Source: Mixta intestinalis | GTDB lineage: Bacteria > Pseudomonadota > Gammaproteobacteria > Enterobacterales > Enterobacteriaceae | NCBI RefSeq assembly: GCF_009914055.1 | Contig: NZ_CP028271.1 | Location: 682,001-746,000, forward strand | Length of the DNA: 64,000 nt | Reading direction: 5' to 3' | Part shown: positions 60,653-64,000 of the stretch, one piece after another | Numbering within the stretch: position 1 is the first letter of the stretch | Layout: every line of letters begins with the position of its first letter | Notes under the pieces: generated by a model | Database searches by the model: none | What the model was told of the DNA's origin: nothing | The model's input: only the letters and a program-made list of their open reading frames with translations | Program-made: the position numbers and the translations under genes

Positions 60653-63388
60653 TTACCACATCCACCAGGGAGTCCATTTATTAATGTAAACCCCTTTGGA
60701 CGCACTGAGCTGCGTATTTTCTACTGGTGCGTAGAGGTTGGTATAGTAAATGGCACCGTTTTGCGACGACGCTTTGATGGATGAGAAGGCAGTAATGTCA
60801 TTCCAGTTAATATCGCCATTCGCCATCAGGCTTACATTACGAGCCGTTGCCTGACCAAGATTAATGGTGTCAGTGGCCTTAACGCTGAAGCTGTCGCCAG
60901 CCAACACATCATCAGCGCTTACGTTAACTGCGCCAAGTATGATGCTGGAATTTTTACCGTAATTACTGATATAGCCAACTTTAATATCTTTATCAGCGAT
61001 CAGCGCTATATCGCCGTTGCCTGAAAGTTGCGGCTGTGATAACCATTTATTTTGCGGCGCTTGCGCTCTGATACTTCCCCCTGTGAGAACCAGATTGCCG
61101 CCGGAACTAATATCTCCGCTATAAACGACATCGTTTTTCGCCGTTAAGGAAATATCACCGGCGATCGTCTGTAGCGAGTCCACTTCAATATTTCCCTGGG
61201 CGACAGCGTTTATATTATAGTTGCTGACCGCTTTTGCTAACGTGATATTTCCGGCGGCGTTCGCGGAAAAATCATTCGTTGCGAAGACTGAGTTGGCTTT
61301 AATATTGTTGCCAGTCAGCGTGACGTTGGCGCGATCGTTATAGGTGAAAATATCCCCTACATTAATGTCGTTACGTGCGGTTAACGTTACGCCATGATCT
61401 CCGGTCAGCACAGGCTGAAGCACCCAACGGTTCGGGGTTTCAACAGCGGTGATGTTTTCAGCGTTAATGACAAGAGAGCCTGACGCGTTGATATCGCCGG
61501 AAAATTGCACGTTATTTTGTGCGCTCAGAGAGATATCGTCAAAGCCGGTAATAGTAGCGTAAGGGTTGAGGGTAATATTTTGCGCGCCAATATCGATTTT
61601 GCCGACTGCGGTTAAGTTATTAACAGTAACATTTTTAGCGCTGTTGACAGTGAGGCTGCCCATAGCTGCGGAATAGGCACCCAGGTGCGTATCATAGCCG
61701 GTGGCTAAGTTAAGCGAGTTGAGATTAAAGTAAAGGCTGTCCAGCTGGTTATCGCCGGCGGTTAACATAAAATCTCCGCCCATCAAACTGGCTGTATTAG
61801 CCGTTAATGAGGCACCCGCACCTTGAGTAAAGCTGTTATCAGCGCTGATCGAGAGGCCGTTAGCCATGACGTCGCCGTTCAACTGCATTTTGTCAGCGTG
61901 TAAAATAACCTTATCCGCGCTGCTTTTCGCGCCTTTCGCCTGGAAGAAGTTGCCGGCGAGGCTGTTGATTTCCACGCTGTTTGCAGCCTGGATGTTCGCT
62001 TTTTGTATCACGTTATTTTTAGCGTAAATCAGCACATCTTTATTCATTTTGATGTGCCCCGTATCGCTTTGCGCAAAGTTGCCGCTGTTAACAATGAGTG
62101 CTTCGCCATGCAGGTCATTGTCAATCACGACGTTGCCGCTTTTGCTTGTCAGTGACAACACTTCATACTTCAGCGCCGGATTATTGACGATGATATCTCC
62201 TTTATTGGTCTCAATATTCAGCGAACCCTTGTTTTCGGCCAGCGCGTTGATAATGGTGCCGCTGATTTTCCCTTCGCCTTTAGCGCCCGGCTGATTAACC
62301 TGCATATCGCCGGTCGACAAGTTCTGCTGCTCAGACGCTGCTTTTACCGTCAGCTGTGAACCTACCGCGAATTGAGGAGCGCTTTCCTTTGCTTCAGAGA
62401 TCAGGTTATCGGCAGTAATATTGACGTTTTGCGTGAAGCGGGCGTCGCCTAATTTTACGTAGCTGTCGCTGGCCTTTGCGGTGATGCCAACTGAGCCGGC
62501 GAGCGTCGCGCCGTTATTTACCGTAACCGCGTCGGCACTGGCATTGATGCTTTTTCCTGACAGGCTACCGGCTAACTCCATCGTGCCGGTGCCCATGCTG
62601 TCAAGATAGATACCGCTGTCGTTGAAGGTAAAATTATTCGCTTCAATCACGCCGCTGTTATTAATGGCGCTGCGGGTAAGGGTATCGGTTGCCCATGCCG
62701 TCAGGGTAATTGCGCCATTTTTCGTCGCCAGCAGACCGCCATTTTTAATTAAGGCCCGCAGGCTGCCTTTATTCACCTTAACTTTCATATTGCCGCGCGC
62801 CGGGAACTGAAGCGTAATGCTGTCACCTGCAGCAAGGTGAATACTTCCAGCTTCAGACTGAATTTTCCCCTGGTTGCTGATTTCTCCGCCGCCGATAAGC
62901 GCTACGGATTGTGACGCGGTAATATTCCCTTCGTTCGTCACTTTCCCCTGACTTTTGCCGCTGAACTGAAAGATATTGTTCATAAAGGCATTGTCGTCAA
63001 TATTCAGCGCAGAGGCGATAAGGCTACCTACGTTTACCGTCGCTCCATTGCCGATCAATACGCCGTTGGGGTTAACAATAATCACCCTGCCGTTAGCATT
63101 TAGCGCGCCCTTTATTTGGGTAGCATTAATAGAATTTATTCGGTTTAACACGGCAGAGTTGGCGCCAGGCTGATTAAAATTTAATGTTTCATTTCTGCCG
63201 ACATCCATATTATCCCAGTTAATAACCATCTTATCGCTTTGTTGGTTCACCTGAGTACCATTCTGGGTATGGGTGATAGACCCTGTCCCTTTGGCGATGG
63301 TGCCAGTGCCTGTCGCATAAGCGCAAGAGGTAAACGCCAGCGTGACGGCCAGCGCTAACGGGTTCAAGTCCATTTTTTTATGGTTCAT
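60653..63388 (-). CDS. TpsA-type filamentous haemagglutinin exoprotein
   Basis: Secreted beta-helical adhesin of a two-partner system, 911 residues. Signal peptide near 1-26 (PLALAVTLAFTSCAYA), then the TPS domain to about 270 with VIIVNPNGVLIGNGATVNVG, the NPNG motif recognised by the TpsB partner. A beta-helix of alternating repeats fills the rest, including two copies of a 126-residue unit. It is short for the class; no VENN motif, CDI toxin or RGD was seen. The ending KWTPWWMW is unusual. The ATG at 63388 is preferred to 63445, which lies inside a hairpin. AGAGA precedes the ATG. Confidence 0.88.
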   Translation of the reverse strand: MNHKKMDLNPLALAVTLAFTSCAYATGTGTIAKGTGSITHTQNGTQVNQQSDKMVINWDNMDVGRNETLNFNQPGANSAVLNRINSINATQIKGALNANGRVIIVNPNGVLIGNGATVNVGSLIASALNIDDNAFMNNIFQFSGKSQGKVTNEGNITASQSVALIGGGEISNQGKIQSEAGSIHLAAGDSITLQFPARGNMKVKVNKGSLRALIKNGGLLATKNGAITLTAWATDTLTRSAINNSGVIEANNFTFNDSGIYLDSMGTGTMELAGSLSGKSINASADAVTVNNGATLAGSVGITAKASDSYVKLGDARFTQNVNITADNLISEAKESAPQFAVGSQLTVKAASEQQNLSTGDMQVNQPGAKGEGKISGTIINALAENKGSLNIETNKGDIIVNNPALKYEVLSLTSKSGNVVIDNDLHGEALIVNSGNFAQSDTGHIKMNKDVLIYAKNNVIQKANIQAANSVEINSLAGNFFQAKGAKSSADKVILHADKMQLNGDVMANGLSISADNSFTQGAGASLTANTASLMGGDFMLTAGDNQLDSLYFNLNSLNLATGYDTHLGAYSAAMGSLTVNSAKNVTVNNLTAVGKIDIGAQNITLNPYATITGFDDISLSAQNNVQFSGDINASGSLVINAENITAVETPNRWVLQPVLTGDHGVTLTARNDINVGDIFTYNDRANVTLTGNNIKANSVFATNDFSANAAGNITLAKAVSNYNINAVAQGNIEVDSLQTIAGDISLTAKNDVVYSGDISSGGNLVLTGGSIRAQAPQNKWLSQPQLSGNGDIALIADKDIKVGYISNYGKNSSIILGAVNVSADDVLAGDSFSVKATDTINLGQATARNVSLMANGDINWNDITAFSSIKASSQNGAIYYTNLYAPVENTQLSASKGVYINKWTPWWMW
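60785..61543 (-). repeat. Two tandem ~126-residue repeats in TpsA
   Basis: Residues 616-742 and 743-868 align throughout: FDDISLSAQNNVQFSGDI with AGDISLTAKNDVVYSGDI, then ETPNRWVLQPVLTG with QAPQNKWLSQPQLSG, then RNDINVGDIFTYN with DKDIKVGYISNYG. They are clearly diverged duplicates of one beta-helix block. Confidence 0.7.
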
Positions 63389-63430
63389 AATTTTCTCTGA
63401 TAGTTCGTAGACGAAAATATTTTTGAAGTC

Positions 63431-63462
63431 GCAAAAAACCTGCAAAAGTGCAGGCTTTTTGC
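63431..63462 (-). terminator. Hairpin in the tpsA leader
   Basis: CCTGCA-AAAG-TGCAGG flanked by A- and T-runs, which is terminator-like on both strands. On the minus strand it lies about 43 bases before the tpsA ATG, so it is either the end of an upstream gene outside the window or a leader attenuator. Confidence 0.5.
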
Positions 63463-63588
63463 GAATTGATATGTTAAAGATCGATCAGGGACTGAATTAT
63501 GAGAATGGTCTTGAATAAACCAGGCCGTAAGGCGCTATGCATTTAAGCGATCGATTTGTTTTCATTAATTTATCAGGGTGCATAAAAA

Positions 63589-63615
63589 ATCATTTTATTA
63601 TTTTAATAAAATGAT
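63589..63615. repeat. Perfect AT-rich palindrome upstream of tpsA
   Basis: ATCATTTTATTA (63589-63600) and TAATAAAATGAT (63604-63615) are perfect 12-bp arms around TTT, about 200 bases before the tpsA ATG. It could be a regulator or H-NS-type binding site, or a hairpin. Confidence 0.5.
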
Positions 63616-63898
63616 AAAAACGGTACATTTTCTGTGTCTAAATAAAATAAATGCCTCGCTATGGTCACTTCGCGTTGGCCTCGAATGTTCCGTAAAAATC
63701 CGTCTGGTTGAAGTAGACATCAGCTAAAGCCATAAAGGCTGCCTTTCAGAGCCTCCTGGTACAGGCCAGCCGTTGGTTGGCCATGCTTAATGGATAAAAG
63801 AGCGGCTGGAGAGCGGGATGCAACTAATGTTCGATGATTTGAGGAGGCTGGCATTATCTTTTTATTTTTAAAGGCCTTATAACAAGATTATAACGGAT

Positions 63899-64000
63899 AT
63901 GTTTACTCATATACAGTTGGCTAACGGATGCAGTTTCAATAATGTGACTTTGAACGTGGTTCTTAATGATTATATCGGGTTCAATAAATCATCAAATAGT
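63899..64000 (+). CDS. Possible 5' end of a gene running off the window
   Basis: A frame from ATG 63899 remains open for 34 codons to the last base (MFTHIQLANGCSFNN, later LNDYIGFNKSS). AT-rich DNA and a weak ribosome-binding site make it uncertain; no family recognised. Confidence 0.2.
   Translation, partial: MFTHIQLANGCSFNNVTLNVVLNDYIGFNKSSNS

Larger units (their letters stand above)
63463..64000. other. AT-rich region upstream of tpsA
   Basis: Upstream DNA of tpsA, no convincing gene. A 22-codon minus-strand frame at 63665-63733 (ending FNQTDFYGTFEANAK) is too short to assign and could be the end of a decayed gene. A plus-strand ATG at 63899 opens a frame to the window edge (MFTHIQLANGCSFNN...), with a poor ribosome-binding site. 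Confidence 0.4.

Noticed and set aside
63721..63840. Imperfect inverted repeat around GCCAGCCGTTGGTTGGC, considered as an IS end
   Set aside because: Arms mismatch, no transposase remnant and no target duplication visible.

Overview
The window reads as chromosomal DNA of a gamma-proteobacterium in the Enterobacterales, most likely an Erwiniaceae member (Mixta, Pantoea or Erwinia type). The genus is an inference from gene content, not from a marker gene. Almost every core gene has a close Escherichia coli counterpart, often in the same local order, and the DNA is GC-rich apart from a few AT-rich accessory patches. No rRNA, tRNA, CRISPR array, complete insertion sequence or prophage was seen.

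Layout. 0-10 kb: 3' end of an unknown gene, the L,D-transpeptidase ldtA, a GH15 glucoamylase/trehalase-like enzyme, the fetAB exporter, yohD and yohC (membrane proteins), pbpG (endopeptidase PBP7) and a large DUF3772/MscS-type channel. 10-14.3 kb: dld and bglX. 14.3-20.7 kb: an accessory block between bglX and osmF, which are neighbours in E. coli. It holds a collapsed short-chain dehydrogenase remnant, an AT-rich island with a tiny hydrophobic peptide and a two-gene unit of unknown function, then yciF, a SUFU-domain gene, a Cache-domain chemoreceptor and idi. 20.8-25.6 kb: the osmF-yehYXW osmolyte ABC importer, the small protein YohO and the regulator mlrA, with an MlrA-like operator. 25.7-35.5 kb: a GNAT acetyltransferase, dinG-ybiB, an M20 amidohydrolase, a flavin reductase, rlmF, ybiO, a glnH scar where E. 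coli has glnHPQ, and dps. 35.9-40 kb: rhtA, ompX, a manganese locus (an MntS-like protein, a 25-residue membrane peptide and divergent mntR behind two MntR-type boxes) and ybiR. 40-46.3 kb: an EmrAB-type tripartite efflux operon with its own outer-membrane factor, and an MFS sugar porter. 46.3-58.8 kb: ybiT, moeAB, iaaA-gsiABCD, a small secreted protein and rimO. 58.8-63.4 kb: a two-partner secretion locus (tpsA-tpsB), followed by about 0.5 kb of AT-rich DNA.

Functionally, envelope maintenance and stress genes dominate: peptidoglycan (ldtA, pbpG), osmotic response (osmF-yehYXW, two MscS-type channels), oxidative and metal stress (dps, mntR/mntS, fetAB, yciF), export (rhtA, emrAB-OMF) and peptide or glutathione salvage (iaaA with gsiABCD). 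Order within the segments follows E. coli yohD-to-mlrA and dinG-to-rimO, two regions that are far apart in E. coli but joined here at mlrA/GNAT/dinG.

The least explained parts are the manganese locus with its extra small protein and enlarged MntS, the AT-rich 14.5-15.7 kb gene pair (possibly an orphan effector/immunity module), and the TPS locus, whose TpsA ends in a Trp-rich tail followed, past its stop codon, by an in-frame beta-signal-like peptide.
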